From assembly GCF_003096415.1 (NCBI RefSeq), contig NZ_QEKH01000032.1, positions 1 to 61,611 of the forward strand: a DNA stretch of 61,611 bases, read 5' to 3'. How positions within the stretch are numbered: position 1 is the stretch's first letter; each line of letters opens with the position of its first letter. Both the position numbers and the translations under genes were made by a program. Shown here one piece after another: positions 46,734 to 55,928 of this stretch. The notes under the pieces were generated by a model that was not told where the DNA came from, ran no database searches, and saw only the letters and a program-made list of their open reading frames with translations. This DNA comes from Victivallis vadensis. Its GTDB lineage: Bacteria > Verrucomicrobiota > Lentisphaeria > Victivallales > Victivallaceae.

Positions 46734-47681
46734 ATGAAACCTGTATTCAAAGATGGAGTCTGGCCGGTAGTGCTGACTCCGTTCCGGGAGGACGGCGGAC
46801 TCGACATGACCGCCTACCGCGCCCTGCTAGAATATTATATCGGCAACGGCGTGGCCGGATTGTTCGCGGTCTGCATGAGCAGCGAACTGTATGAACTGAC
46901 CCCGGAAGAACGGCTGACGCTGGCACGTGAAGCGGTCGCGGTTTCCGCCGGACGGGTTCCGGTGGTGGCTTCCGCCTTTCTCGGCAACAGCGAGGCGGAA
47001 AAAATGCAGTCGGTCTTCGACATGGCCGCCACCGGCGTGGACGCGGTGGTGATTCCGGCCTGCCAGCTCGTGCCGGAGACGGCGGATGAAGCCGGATTCC
47101 GCCGCGCGTTTGAAACGCTGCTCGGCCGCACTGCCGGCATCCGGTTCGGGCTGTATGAATGCCCCCATCCGTACCACCGGCTGATTTCCCCCGCGCTGCT
47201 CGGCGAACTCGCGCGGCTGGCGGGAGAGCGGCTCGCGTTCCTGAAAGACACCTGCTGCGACGCCGCCGTCATCGCGGCCAAGCTCGTAGCGTGCACCGGA
47301 ACCCCGCTCAAGCTCTATAACGCCCACCTGACCACCTGCCTCGAATCGCTGCAGCTCGGAGCCGCCGGATACAGCGGCACTTCAGCGAATTTCTATCCGG
47401 GATTGTTGGCGGAGCAGGCGGCCTGCTTCCGTTCCGATACGGCACGGGCGCGGGAGCTGCAGCAGTTTTTCAATCTGGTCCAGCGTCACGTCGAATTCAA
47501 ATACCCGCGCTCGGCCAAACTGTTCCTGCGCGAATGCGGCGTACCGCTGACTGATTTCTGCCGCGTCGCCTGCGACGAACTGGATCGGGATCAGATGATC
47601 CAGTTGCGCGCCTTTCACACCGGCGTACAGGCATTCGCCCGCAACAGTCAACCCCAATTAACAGGAGAAACCGCAATATGA
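46734..47681 (+). CDS. DapA/NanA-superfamily aldolase
   Basis: The 315-residue class I aldolase of the dihydrodipicolinate synthase/N-acetylneuraminate lyase superfamily has the catalytic Tyr region [13 protein letters not shown] and the Schiff-base Lys in [10 protein letters not shown]. The family's N-terminal [14 protein letters not shown] is also present. A separate canonical DapA is encoded at 19219-20094, so this one more likely cleaves a keto-sugar acid. Start is ATG 46734 (or GTG 46731), with GGGAG upstream. It shares 4 bases with the following pseudopilin gene. Confidence 0.85.
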   Translation: MKPVFKDGVWPVVLTPFREDGGLDMTAYRALLEYYIGNGVAGLFAVCMSSELYELTPEERLTLAREAVAVSAGRVPVVASAFLGNSEAEKMQSVFDMAATGVDAVVIPACQLVPETADEAGFRRAFETLLGRTAGIRFGLYECPHPYHRLISPALLGELARLAGERLAFLKDTCCDAAVIAAKLVACTGTPLKLYNAHLTTCLESLQLGAAGYSGTSANFYPGLLAEQAACFRSDTARARELQQFFNLVQRHVEFKYPRSAKLFLRECGVPLTDFCRVACDELDRDQMIQLRAFHTGVQAFARNSQPQLTGETAI

Positions 47682-48373
47682 AAACATGTCGTTTCACCCT
47701 TATCGAGCTGCTCGTCGTGGTAGCAATCATAGCAATTCTGGCTGGTATGCTGCTGCCCGCGCTGAACCAGGCGCGTGAGACGGCCAAAGCCTCCAGCTGT
47801 ATCAACAACCTCAAGCAGATCGGGCTGGCGCAGGCGCAATATATCGACGCCTATGCCAGTTATCCCACCCCTTCCACCGGTCCTTCGCCGCTGCACAACT
47901 GGTATCGGATGCTGATTGCCGGCGGCGTCAACACCAAGCACAGCAAACTGTGGTACTGCCCCTCGGTCACGGAGCATTATGTGGAAAAAACGGTGCTGGT
48001 GCCGTGGGGAGATATGTCCTATACCTTCGACTACGGCATCAACCGGAGCCTGGTCGGCGACCTCACTTCCGCAGGGAAACTGCAGATCGGCACCTATACG
48101 ATTCCCTTCAAACAGCTGGCTAATCCGAGCGAAGTGCTGCTGGTCGCCGACCAGGTAGCGGCTAAGAACCTGAACGGCTGCGGTTTTTCCGTGACCGGCT
48201 GGGTAGCGACGGACGGAACCAGTTATCCGATGGGACGTGCCGGGCGCAGGCACTACCGGAACCGGGGCCCCAACATCCTCTACTGCGACTTGCACGTGAC
48301 CGGCGTTCCGAATCCGACGATTTACAATGCGGGGACCCGCAGAAACTTCGGCCTGAAAGAGATAGGAGACTAA
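47678..48373 (+). CDS. DUF1559-type pseudopilin
   Basis: The 231-residue pseudopilin has a short leader: [20 protein letters not shown], then [20 protein letters not shown], and the C-terminal H-x9-DG-like motif [18 protein letters not shown]. It overlaps the aldolase gene by 4 bases and is followed after 4 bases by the LamG/FG-GAP gene. This is the third instance in the window of a pseudopilin directly ahead of a large exported protein. Confidence 0.9.
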   Translation: MKTCRFTLIELLVVVAIIAILAGMLLPALNQARETAKASSCINNLKQIGLAQAQYIDAYASYPTPSTGPSPLHNWYRMLIAGGVNTKHSKLWYCPSVTEHYVEKTVLVPWGDMSYTFDYGINRSLVGDLTSAGKLQIGTYTIPFKQLANPSEVLLVADQVAAKNLNGCGFSVTGWVATDGTSYPMGRAGRRHYRNRGPNILYCDLHVTGVPNPTIYNAGTRRNFGLKEIGD

Positions 48374-48377
48374 AAGA

Positions 48378-51029
48378 ATGACAATCGGATTTTCCCGCCT
48401 GATTCCGGCGCTTGTCCTGTTCGGCAGCCTGCCGCTTTCCGGAGCGGTAGACCTCGACTTTGAAAAAGAGAATACAATGCTGGAGTGCCGTACCGGCGCC
48501 AGAGAGAGGATCGTCCAGCTTGAAAAGCCGCTTTCCGGCCCGTTCACGCTGCTCATCCGGCTGCGGCTGAATGCTTACCCGGCAGAGGCATTCACCGCAA
48601 CCAGCCCGGGCGGCGTAGCCTCACTCTATTCCGCCGACGGCAGGAGCGCACTGGAACTGCGCATCCGCGGCAGCTACGCCGAACTTTACGCCCACGGCGA
48701 TATCCGGCAGGGAAAAGCCGCCGACGGCCGTCTCCGACTGCCGCTCAAGCACTGGTTTGAACTGGGAGTCGTCTGGAACGGCAGCCGGATGTCCCTCTTT
48801 GTGGACGGCATCGAAACCGCCTCCAACCGCTGTCCGGCGCAGGCGAAACCCTTCACCCGGCTGATCGCGGGGCGCGGCATGGCGCCGCTGCGCCGCCTCA
48901 ACGGGGAAATCGCCCGGGTCCGGCTGGTCGAAAAGGCGCTGAGCCGCGAAGAGATGTTCGCCGATTTCAATAAGAACTGGGGTGGTTCGCAAATCCCGTG
49001 GAAGCATGAAAAGGCGCTCCCCGCCTATGCGCAGCTCAAAATCGCCGATGACGCCGTCGAACCGATCACCGGCCCGATCACGCAGACCGCCGAAGTCGTG
49101 CCGTGGAGCGGCCCCGGAACGCGCGACCTGCTGCTCTCCGGCCAGAGCGACCCGACCGGGCATTATTTCTTCGGGCATCAGCTCAAACTCCACCGCAATC
49201 TGAACCGTACTGAAAACGGCAGCCCGGTCTTCGACTCCGGCGAGGATATCGCCCTCAGCGGGCGCGAGTTTAAAACCATCCTCCGAAAAGACGGCCTGTT
49301 CGACCTGATCGCCTACGGCGCGAATACGCCGCTCGGCGGCCAGTTGATCTATTACCGCAACAGCGGCAAACCGGGAGCGCCGGTTTTCAACGCCGCAACG
49401 CCGGTAACGGTCGGCGGAAAATTCTATCCGGGTGAAATCGGCAACCGCTCCGCCGCCATCTGGGATATCGGCGACCTCGACGGCGACGGCGTACCCGACC
49501 TGGTATTCAGCACCCAGCCGCACGACGCCTTCCTGAACAGCATTCCCGACCGCACCCCCATCTGGGACGGGCGCAGCTACCGGAACTCCGGTCCCGGACG
49601 CGGCTACGACATCACCGGCAACTGGCTCGGACGCGAGAGCATCCACTACTTCTTCTGGGCGCGCGGCCAGGCCGCTCCCGACGGACTGAATTTCGGCAAA
49701 CCGCAGCAGATTTTCTACGGCACCCACCATCCCGAAACCCCGCTTCAGGTGAAAGCCCTGCTGTTCCCCTCCGCCCCGGCCGTGCTGAACATCGGCGGCG
49801 AACGTTTCCTCGCGATCGCCTGCGACGTGGACAAGCTCTACTGCGTCCGCATCAAAACGGGAAACGGCACAATCCGCGCCTATGACTCCCACCCGCTGCT
49901 GGCCTCTCCGGAAATGCCGACCAACTACATCATCTGCAGCATGCGCGCCGCCGATATCGACGGCGACGGGCGCGAGGAATTGATCGCCGGAGGCAACACC
50001 GGCCGGATCACCGTCTATAAAGGCACGAAGCCCGGCGATTTCACCGAAGCCGCCGTCCTGCAGCAGGGCGGCAGCCTGCAGGCCGAATCGCTGGTGACTC
50101 CCGCGCGCGGCGACTGGAACGGCGACAAATACCCGGATCTGATCACCGGCGACGCCTCCGGCTATTTGATCTGCTGGCCCGGCACCGCCGATCCGCTGGT
50201 CTACGGCACTCCGCGGCATTTGCGCGAAAACGGCAACCCCGTCCGCCACCGGGCCGGGCTGACCGGCTCCATCCAGGGCCCCGCCGAACGGCAGTGGGGA
50301 TATCTGCAGCCGACACTCGGCGACTGGGACGGCGACGGACGCAACGACATCATCACCAACGATATCAAGGGCGAACTCAAACTCTACCGGCACGCAGCGG
50401 CAGACCCGTATCAGGTGAAATCCGAATTTTTCACCTATCGCGGCCAAAAGCTCGTCACTGCAATGCGCAGCCGTCCGGCGATCGTTCCGGCAAAATACAA
50501 CTATGCGAATAAAAATATGCCGGTGCTGCTTTTTCTCGACTTCAACGGCTATTTGTCGGTCGCGATTCCCGAGAAAAAGGGTTCTGCGAAGATCGCCGAA
50601 ATCGTGCGCCTGACCGACGGCTCCGGCAAACCGCTTTCGGTCAGCGGCGTGAACCAGCTCTGGGGACGCGCGAAATTCGCCATCACCGACTGGGACGGCG
50701 ACGGCAGATGGGACATCCTGTGGGGCCATCTCGCCAACGCCTACCGCGAGGTCTGGCCGAAGGGGACGGAACAGCCCCGCGACGCGACGCTCTGCTGTTT
50801 CCTGAATACCGGCACCAATGAGAAGCCGCACTTCGGCACCCTGTACGCACTGAAGAAGCCGGATGGGAACTGGTATGCCTTCGGCAACCACAACAGTTCG
50901 CTCTTCCCGACCGACCTCGACGGCGACGGAAAAGAGGACCTGATCGTCGGCGCGGAGGACGGCAAAGTCTACTATCTCTACCGCAGCCAGCTCAAGCCGG
51001 TCAAGGTCGGCGAGTGGACCAAACACTGA
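48378..51029 (+). CDS. Secreted LamG / FG-GAP (VCBS-type) repeat protein
   Basis: The 883-residue exported protein has a signal peptide ending near SLPLSGA. A LamG-like concanavalin domain (~25-200, MSLFVDGIETASNR...) is followed by an FG-GAP beta-propeller. At least six calcium-loop repeats are visible: GDLDGDGVPDLVF, ADIDGDGREELIAG, GDWNGDKYPDLITG, GDWDGDGRNDIIT, TDWDGDGRWDILW, TDLDGDGKEDLIVG. Likely a surface or periplasmic carbohydrate-binding protein. Placed between a pseudopilin and a sodium symporter, it may present substrate for uptake. No catalytic motif identified. Confidence 0.8.
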   Translation: MTIGFSRLIPALVLFGSLPLSGAVDLDFEKENTMLECRTGARERIVQLEKPLSGPFTLLIRLRLNAYPAEAFTATSPGGVASLYSADGRSALELRIRGSYAELYAHGDIRQGKAADGRLRLPLKHWFELGVVWNGSRMSLFVDGIETASNRCPAQAKPFTRLIAGRGMAPLRRLNGEIARVRLVEKALSREEMFADFNKNWGGSQIPWKHEKALPAYAQLKIADDAVEPITGPITQTAEVVPWSGPGTRDLLLSGQSDPTGHYFFGHQLKLHRNLNRTENGSPVFDSGEDIALSGREFKTILRKDGLFDLIAYGANTPLGGQLIYYRNSGKPGAPVFNAATPVTVGGKFYPGEIGNRSAAIWDIGDLDGDGVPDLVFSTQPHDAFLNSIPDRTPIWDGRSYRNSGPGRGYDITGNWLGRESIHYFFWARGQAAPDGLNFGKPQQIFYGTHHPETPLQVKALLFPSAPAVLNIGGERFLAIACDVDKLYCVRIKTGNGTIRAYDSHPLLASPEMPTNYIICSMRAADIDGDGREELIAGGNTGRITVYKGTKPGDFTEAAVLQQGGSLQAESLVTPARGDWNGDKYPDLITGDASGYLICWPGTADPLVYGTPRHLRENGNPVRHRAGLTGSIQGPAERQWGYLQPTLGDWDGDGRNDIITNDIKGELKLYRHAAADPYQVKSEFFTYRGQKLVTAMRSRPAIVPAKYNYANKNMPVLLFLDFNGYLSVAIPEKKGSAKIAEIVRLTDGSGKPLSVSGVNQLWGRAKFAITDWDGDGRWDILWGHLANAYREVWPKGTEQPRDATLCCFLNTGTNEKPHFGTLYALKKPDGNWYAFGNHNSSLFPTDLDGDGKEDLIVGAEDGKVYYLYRSQLKPVKVGEWTKH

Positions 51030-51045
51030 TGCAGGGGAAACGCAA

Positions 51046-52575
51046 GTGAACACCGCAACGATCGCCAACCTCTGCGTAGTCGTCCTCTATTTGCTCGCGA
51101 TGGCGGGCATGGGCGTCTACTTCATGAAACGCAACAGCGACACCGAGGCGTATTTCCTCGGCGGGCGCCGGATCCCGGGCTGGGCGCTCGGAATCTCAAT
51201 GGTCGGGAACGCGATCAGTTCGATCACGTTCCTGGCGCTGCCCGCCGCCGCGTATGTGCTGGATTACCGCTGGTTCACGCCGAATCTCGCACTGCCGGTC
51301 GTGGCGCTGATCGCGGTATGGCTCTTTATCCCGTTCTTCCGCCGCAGCCGCATCACCACGGCTTACGAATATCTGGAGGGACGGTACGGCACCGGCATCC
51401 GGCTCTACGCGGCGGTCTACTCCATGCTGGGACAGTTGCTGCGGCTGGCGCTGATCCTCTATTTGGTGGTGCTGCCGCTCTCCGAACTGCTCCATATCGG
51501 CGAAGGAACGGCAATCCTGCTTTTCGGAGTAATCACCTGTTTCTACACGGTATTCGGCGGCATCGAGGCGGTGATCTGGACCGACGTGGTGCAAACACTG
51601 ATCCTGCTCGGAGGCGCGCTGGTCTGCATTCTGGCGGTGGTGTTCCAGATGCCCGGCGGCCTTCCCCAGATTTTCGACATCGGCATGCAGTACGACAAAT
51701 TCAGCCTCGGTCCGATGGAATTCAGTTTCGACGAACGTACTATCGTGGTGATGGGACTGATCGGAATTTTCAGCGCCCTCTCCGAGTTCTCCTGCAATCA
51801 GACGGTGGTACAGCGTTACATCGCCGCCCCGACGGTACGCGAAGCGCGCAAGGCGACGCTGGTATGCGCATTCATGTGCGTGCCGACCTGGCTGCTCTTT
51901 CTGTTCATGGGAACCTGCCTTTTCGCTTTCTATCAGGTATTCCCCTCCGCTGCGGTTGCCCGGATGAAGCCGGATGACGTGTTTCCTCACTTCATCCTGA
52001 CCCGGATCTGGCCGGGCGTCGGCGGCGTAATCATCGCGGCGTGCCTTGCAGCGGCGATGAGTTCGCTTTCCGGTTCAATCAACGCGATTTCGACCATCTG
52101 GACCGTGGACTGCCTGCGGCTGATCCGCCATAAGGCGAACGACCACTTTGAACTGCTCAACGCCAAACTGGCCTCCGGCGTCGCCGGAATCGTAATGATC
52201 GCCGGCGCATGGGGGATCTCGCAGATTCCGCGCGAAAGTGTTTACGACCTCGGCAACATCCTCGGGGCGCTGCTCTGCTCAGCGGGGCTGATGCCCTTCA
52301 TGCTCGGCTTTTTCACGACGCGGATCGGCAACCGGGCGATTCTCTTCGGGATGTACGCGGCGCTGCTTTTCAGCTTCTACAACATCCTGAACTACTTCGG
52401 CTGGCTGCCGGAACCGCTGCGTTGGAACATCCACATCTACATGGCTGGCCCCGTCTGCAATCTGGTGATGCTGGCGGCGGCATTCGCCTACTCGCTCGTC
52501 CGTCCCGCTTCGGTCACGGAAAGCCTCACCGGCCTGACCGTCTGGACGCTCTCCCCCGTCCCCCGGAAACACTAA
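51046..52575 (+). CDS. Sodium:solute symporter (SSS family)
   Basis: The 509-residue inner-membrane transporter has about 13 helices. SSF-family features include DTEAYFLGGRRIPGWALGIS near the N-terminus, YEYLEGRYG, and AACLAAAMSSLSGSINAIS in the sodium-site region. The GTG start has AGGGGAAA upstream. As the last gene of the operon with the NanA/DapA-like aldolase, it probably imports the sugar acid that the aldolase cleaves. A terminator follows directly. Confidence 0.93.
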   Translation: MNTATIANLCVVVLYLLAMAGMGVYFMKRNSDTEAYFLGGRRIPGWALGISMVGNAISSITFLALPAAAYVLDYRWFTPNLALPVVALIAVWLFIPFFRRSRITTAYEYLEGRYGTGIRLYAAVYSMLGQLLRLALILYLVVLPLSELLHIGEGTAILLFGVITCFYTVFGGIEAVIWTDVVQTLILLGGALVCILAVVFQMPGGLPQIFDIGMQYDKFSLGPMEFSFDERTIVVMGLIGIFSALSEFSCNQTVVQRYIAAPTVREARKATLVCAFMCVPTWLLFLFMGTCLFAFYQVFPSAAVARMKPDDVFPHFILTRIWPGVGGVIIAACLAAAMSSLSGSINAISTIWTVDCLRLIRHKANDHFELLNAKLASGVAGIVMIAGAWGISQIPRESVYDLGNILGALLCSAGLMPFMLGFFTTRIGNRAILFGMYAALLFSFYNILNYFGWLPEPLRWNIHIYMAGPVCNLVMLAAAFAYSLVRPASVTESLTGLTVWTLSPVPRKH

Positions 52576-52580
52576 AAGAA

Positions 52581-52611
52581 CAGCGCTCCGGGGAACCGGA
52601 GCTGCTTTTTT
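52581..52611 (+). terminator. Terminator of the aldolase-symporter operon
   Basis: GCTCCGG-GGAA-CCGGAGC stem with flanking CAGC/GCTG pairing, then TTTTTT. Confidence 0.88.
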
Positions 52612-52670
52612 CGCACAAACACCCCGAAAGCGAGTTTGAAATGAAGCTGGTTATGACTAAAGATGCTAAA

Positions 52671-52717
52671 TGGCATCCCCATGGGGATTCGAACCCCAGT
52701 TGCAGGGATGAGAACCC
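52671..52717 (-). other. Attachment site: 3' fragment of a tRNA-Glu-like gene
   Basis: The minus strand contains an anticodon loop TTCTCAT (CTC) with a 3-bp GGG/CCC stem, an intact T arm (TGGGG-TTCGAAT-CCCCA), acceptor 3' strand TGGGGAT, G and CCA. The 5' half (ATCCCCA, D arm) is absent and the outer anticodon pairs are broken, so the homology begins at about 52717. It lies 50 bases from the integrase stop, the usual arrangement for tRNA-targeting elements. Confidence 0.8.
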
Positions 52718-52766
52718 ATAAAACAAGCACAAATCAACACTATTACATACAATATCACATACAATT

Positions 52767-53837
52767 TTATTCAGAAAAAGACTTGGCAATGCGGCTGACA
52801 GAAGCAATATCACGAGCGTAAATATCTTCAACTTCATCTGATTCATGCCCCGTAATCTGCCGCAGTTCTTCCCCTTTTATGCCATGCTCCTTGAACCAAG
52901 TAATGGCGGTTCCGCGAAGAGAGTGAAAACTGGCTTTCCCATCTTTCGTATCATGTATCCCCAGCTTATCAAGCAATCTGGAAAACTTAACAGAGAATGC
53001 ACGATTATTCAGATATCCACAGCTCTTTACAATAGAAACTGATGGAGGAAATTTATTTATTCCCAATCCATTCAGAAACGCCTCAAGCTCCGGCATAATC
53101 GGACAGCACACCCATTTATGAAACCGCCGGGTTTTCCCGGGCGAAACGACAATTACCTTGCGATCCCAATCCAGCATGGCAGGAGTAATCCCGGCACAAG
53201 TTTCAAGACGTTGTGCGGTCCAGCGCGACAACATTGCCATGACCTTGACATCGAGAGAAGCAGCAGCGATCAGTTTGTCAAATTCAGCCAGCGTCAGATT
53301 CCTATGGCTATCTACATGAGTTACACGTTTATTGACAATCGGGCGGAAAGGAGATTCGGAAAGTTTAGCTTCAACCAAGCAACACCGAAAAATGGTATTC
53401 AAGATAGATTTCTGATTGTTGTAAGTCTTGCCATTGCCAGTTGAATAGTATTTCTGCAAATATGCCTGAGCAATATCCGGTGTCACCTGATCCGCATATT
53501 TCACTCCGATCCGATCTGCAAACCTCTTCCAAACCTCTAAGTGAGTTTTCCCTAATACCCGTTTTGACAAAGCACATTCCAGCATATCGGCAATTTTCAT
53601 GCCGCCGCGCTGATGTTCTCCGGTGGCGGTTTTAGGCAGCTCCGGCGGCGGTTTCAGCTCAGGAAAATCCCGCATGATCACCGCGCGCCCTTTCTTGGCC
53701 TGCAACTGGAGAATGTAATCGTCATGCAGCCGCCGGGCAAGCGTGGCGTCGGTCGTTTTCAATGAACGGGTTTTCAGCTTGCCGTCAACGTCGCGATAAT
53801 ACACGTAGTAGGTGTTGTGGATCTTTCGTAGGGCCAT
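52767..53837 (-). CDS. Tyrosine recombinase (integrase)
   Basis: The 356-residue integrase has an N-terminal arm-binding region (KIHNTYYVYYRDVDGKL) and a core SAM-like domain. The catalytic domain carries Arg in WTAQRLETCAGI, FHSLRGTAI (H-x-x-R), ITGHES and the nucleophile Tyr in VEDIYARD. It is adjacent to and directed towards the tRNA-fragment attachment site. It presumably integrates and excises the element reaching the right edge of the window. Confidence 0.95.
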   Translation of the reverse strand: MALRKIHNTYYVYYRDVDGKLKTRSLKTTDATLARRLHDDYILQLQAKKGRAVIMRDFPELKPPPELPKTATGEHQRGGMKIADMLECALSKRVLGKTHLEVWKRFADRIGVKYADQVTPDIAQAYLQKYYSTGNGKTYNNQKSILNTIFRCCLVEAKLSESPFRPIVNKRVTHVDSHRNLTLAEFDKLIAAASLDVKVMAMLSRWTAQRLETCAGITPAMLDWDRKVIVVSPGKTRRFHKWVCCPIMPELEAFLNGLGINKFPPSVSIVKSCGYLNNRAFSVKFSRLLDKLGIHDTKDGKASFHSLRGTAITWFKEHGIKGEELRQITGHESDEVEDIYARDIASVSRIAKSFSE

Positions 53838-53858
53838 TTTATTCTCATTATCGGGAAG

Positions 53859-54194
53859 TTATCGAGCAACTTGAAGAAATATTCCATTAATCAAAAATTT
53901 GATTTCTTTACTATTTTTCTCAAATATAATGACCTGAGTTTTTCCGGGGATAATATCGGGCAAAGGAGCATATTTGATTTGCCAAATATTTCCATTGGCC
54001 AATTTCATAAAAATATACTGCACTCGGTTCCGCTCTCTAACAGTACATTGCATCACCGTGTCAACGGTGGTAACCGTATAACCAATAACCTCTCTAAAAT
54101 CAGGAGAGCTTATTGGAAGTGCAGAAATTCGGCCTCCATTTCTTGCTTCAAACTCCCGCCTTTGTTGATCCAAGATTGCTTGGCGCTGTTTCAT
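53859..54194 (-). CDS. Hypothetical phage-type protein
   Basis: About 111 residues from the ATG at 54194 (an upstream ATG at 54272 would overlap the opposite-strand gene). A charged helix MKQRQAILDQQRREFEARN is followed by a beta-rich domain (VQYIFMKLANGNIWQIKY). I do not recognise a family. Confidence 0.45.
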   Translation of the reverse strand: MKQRQAILDQQRREFEARNGGRISALPISSPDFREVIGYTVTTVDTVMQCTVRERNRVQYIFMKLANGNIWQIKYAPLPDIIPGKTQVIIFEKNSKEIKFLINGIFLQVAR

Positions 54195-54231
54195 CTCCTG
54201 CTCAAGCTGATAACGCCGTAGGAGGAAAAGA

Positions 54232-54372
54232 ATGAACTGCGATAGATTCAAGTTCCGGGTATGGGATAGCAAAACGGCACGTTATCTTGACTGCCACAAT
54301 TCACCGATGATTGGTATGGACCGGGATTCGCTGGAGGTTGTCGGCAACATTCACGAGGATGAGAAGCGATGA
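54232..54372 (+). CDS. Small YopX-like phage protein
   Basis: A 46-residue frame opening MNCDRFKFRVWDSKTARYLD, the N-terminal pattern of YopX-type phage proteins, and ending EDEKR. Ribosome site TAGGAGG, 6 bases before the ATG. Its stop overlaps the next ATG (ATGA). It is too short to be a full YopX domain, so it is either a mini version or truncated. Confidence 0.6.
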   Translation: MNCDRFKFRVWDSKTARYLDCHNSPMIGMDRDSLEVVGNIHEDEKR

Positions 54373-54593
54373 GATTTTCCAGTAAATACGGCCTGCATGA
54401 CCAAATCACCATCGCCGGGGACATCCGGGCTTTGGTGACGGCGGTACAATTCTCCGGCGGGGAACCGCTTTACCGGCTGAGCTGGTTTGCGGCGGGGTCC
54501 AACCAAACCCTGTGGTTGGGCGAAACGGAGCTTGAACACTTTTCAAAGGGGCAGTCACATGCAATTGACCTCCCACGCAATCCGCCGGATTGA
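54369..54593 (+). CDS. Hypothetical small phage-type protein
   Basis: The 74-residue product (MRFSSKYGLHDQITIAGDIR...) has an SH3-like strand pattern (RLSWFAAGSNQTLWLGETEL). Coupled by ATGA to the gene before it and overlapping the next by 35 bases. No known function. Confidence 0.55.
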   Translation: MRFSSKYGLHDQITIAGDIRALVTAVQFSGGEPLYRLSWFAAGSNQTLWLGETELEHFSKGQSHAIDLPRNPPD

Positions 54594-54783
54594 AGAACGC
54601 GGTCTGGCGCCGGAACGGGTATGGCTGACGGTCCGCTACGGCAAGCGGCTGCTGTATCCGGGCCGGAAGTCCGTAAAATACAGAATGCGCTTTGACGACG
54701 AACTCTATTTTGTGGTTCAAAGCCTGGTCGATCAGAATATCATCACAGTTGCCAAACGCAAAATCAAGGAGAAAAGACGATGA
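54559..54783 (+). CDS. DUF4258-like protein
   Basis: The 74-residue product has LTSHAIRRIEERGLAPERVW, YRMRFDDELYFVVQSL and IITVAKRKIKEKRR, the pattern of DUF4258 (a small RelE-like fold often found in toxin or phage contexts). The ATG at 54559 has AAAGGGG upstream; the longer open frame to 54487 is unlikely. No antitoxin-like partner is obvious. Confidence 0.6.
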   Translation: MQLTSHAIRRIEERGLAPERVWLTVRYGKRLLYPGRKSVKYRMRFDDELYFVVQSLVDQNIITVAKRKIKEKRR

Positions 54784-54962
54784 TTCGCAACTACAGGAAG
54801 CGGGAAAAACATTCCCCAAGCCGCCGTATTCATTTTGAAACGGAAGAGGGCCGTCCGTTATGCGCCGGATTCCACGGCCATGCGCCATTGCTGACCGAAC
54901 GCCGCGAGCGCGTCACGTGCGGGCGCTGCCGGGAATTACTGAAAGCGGACAGAAACGTCTGA
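54780..54962 (+). CDS. Small Cys-containing hypothetical protein
   Basis: The 60-residue basic product has CAGFHGH and TCGRCRELL, a possible zinc site. ATGA overlap with the preceding gene. A hairpin ATGCTCCGG...CCGGAGCAT follows (54972-54996). Confidence 0.5.
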   Translation: MIRNYRKREKHSPSRRIHFETEEGRPLCAGFHGHAPLLTERRERVTCGRCRELLKADRNV

Positions 54963-55080
54963 TCAAAGAAAATGCTCCGGCCGCGAACCGGAGCATTCAG
55001 GAAAAACAGGAGTTCCACACGCATTTTGCAGACCTCTGGACTGAAAGTATCGCCATGAAAATTCAAGTCAAGGAGGTTCC

Positions 55081-55524
55081 ATGCAGAAAATCACATTTTT
55101 TTCAAAATGCGCCCGCTGCCATGCCGTCTACGTCCCGGCGGAACAGGTATACTGTTCCCGCTGCGAACGGCTCCGGGTCAGTCAGCTTCAACCGCGCCCG
55201 CCGGTCAGCTTCCGGGGAGCGCCACGTACCGTGCGGTTTCGGCTCAAGGCGGCTTCGCTGCCGTGGGAGTACAATCTCAACGAACTGGTGAAAGCCCGTC
55301 TTGTCGCCGCCGATCATACCGTTTACATCGGCCTGCGCAACAACGCCTACACCTATGAGATCCACCATGACGGAAACATCGTCGCCCAATTCTCCCGCCT
55401 GCCGGATATGGACGCCGCCCGAAGCCGTTCCGTCCGCCATCTGGCGCGGCTGCTGAATCTGCCGCTGCCGGAGCTGGCCGCCCGCCTGAAATCCGGGGAA
55501 CTGTCGCCGAAGAAAGGATGCTGA
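55081..55524 (+). CDS. Zinc-ribbon phage-type protein
   Basis: The 147-residue product has an N-terminal zinc ribbon (CARCHAVY...CSRCERL, four Cys). A central domain (TVYIGLRNNAYTYEIHHDGNIVAQF) and a helical C-terminus (MDAARSRSVRHLARLLNLPL) follow. Strong ribosome site AAGGAGG. Role unknown; it lies two genes ahead of the terminase. Confidence 0.6.
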   Translation: MQKITFFSKCARCHAVYVPAEQVYCSRCERLRVSQLQPRPPVSFRGAPRTVRFRLKAASLPWEYNLNELVKARLVAADHTVYIGLRNNAYTYEIHHDGNIVAQFSRLPDMDAARSRSVRHLARLLNLPLPELAARLKSGELSPKKGC

Positions 55525-55526
55525 CC

Positions 55527-55928
55527 ATGACCGCCAAAGAGAAAACATCCCCCGCGACTGGCAAATATGATCCCGATACTGTCCGGCGCTGGGCGTTACG
55601 CCGCCTGATGGCCGCCGTCGATTCCGCGCTGGACCTCTCCCGCTGCAACGATCCAGATTATCTGGCTACCCTCGCGCCGACGCAGACCGACAAGATCAAA
55701 CGGATCGTATACGGCAACCACGGAAACATCGTATCCGTCGAACCGGTGGCGCTGGTGGATATGCTGAAAGTCGCCGCCGACATCGCCGGGATCAAAGCGG
55801 CGACGGCACCGAAAGACGACGACAAAAAACGCAAGGGAATGAAGCTGCTGATCGAGGAAAAAAAGCAGCCCGCGCCCGCCGTGCGCAAAAGTGTTGATCC
55901 CTTGAGCAAGGTTTTAGGAGTAAAATGA
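55527..55928 (+). CDS. Possible small terminase-like subunit
   Basis: The 133-residue charged, helical protein ends immediately before the large terminase gene, with an ATGA overlap. Position and size fit a small terminase subunit, but no helix-turn-helix signature is visible and I do not recognise the family. ATG at 55527 preferred (AAAGGA 8 bases upstream) over 55518. Confidence 0.4.
   Translation: MTAKEKTSPATGKYDPDTVRRWALRRLMAAVDSALDLSRCNDPDYLATLAPTQTDKIKRIVYGNHGNIVSVEPVALVDMLKVAADIAGIKAATAPKDDDKKRKGMKLLIEEKKQPAPAVRKSVDPLSKVLGVK

Noticed and set aside
54487-54558. Upstream extension of the DUF4258-like gene
   Set aside because: The ATG at 54559 has its own ribosome site and the extension is antisense-like sequence inside the preceding gene.
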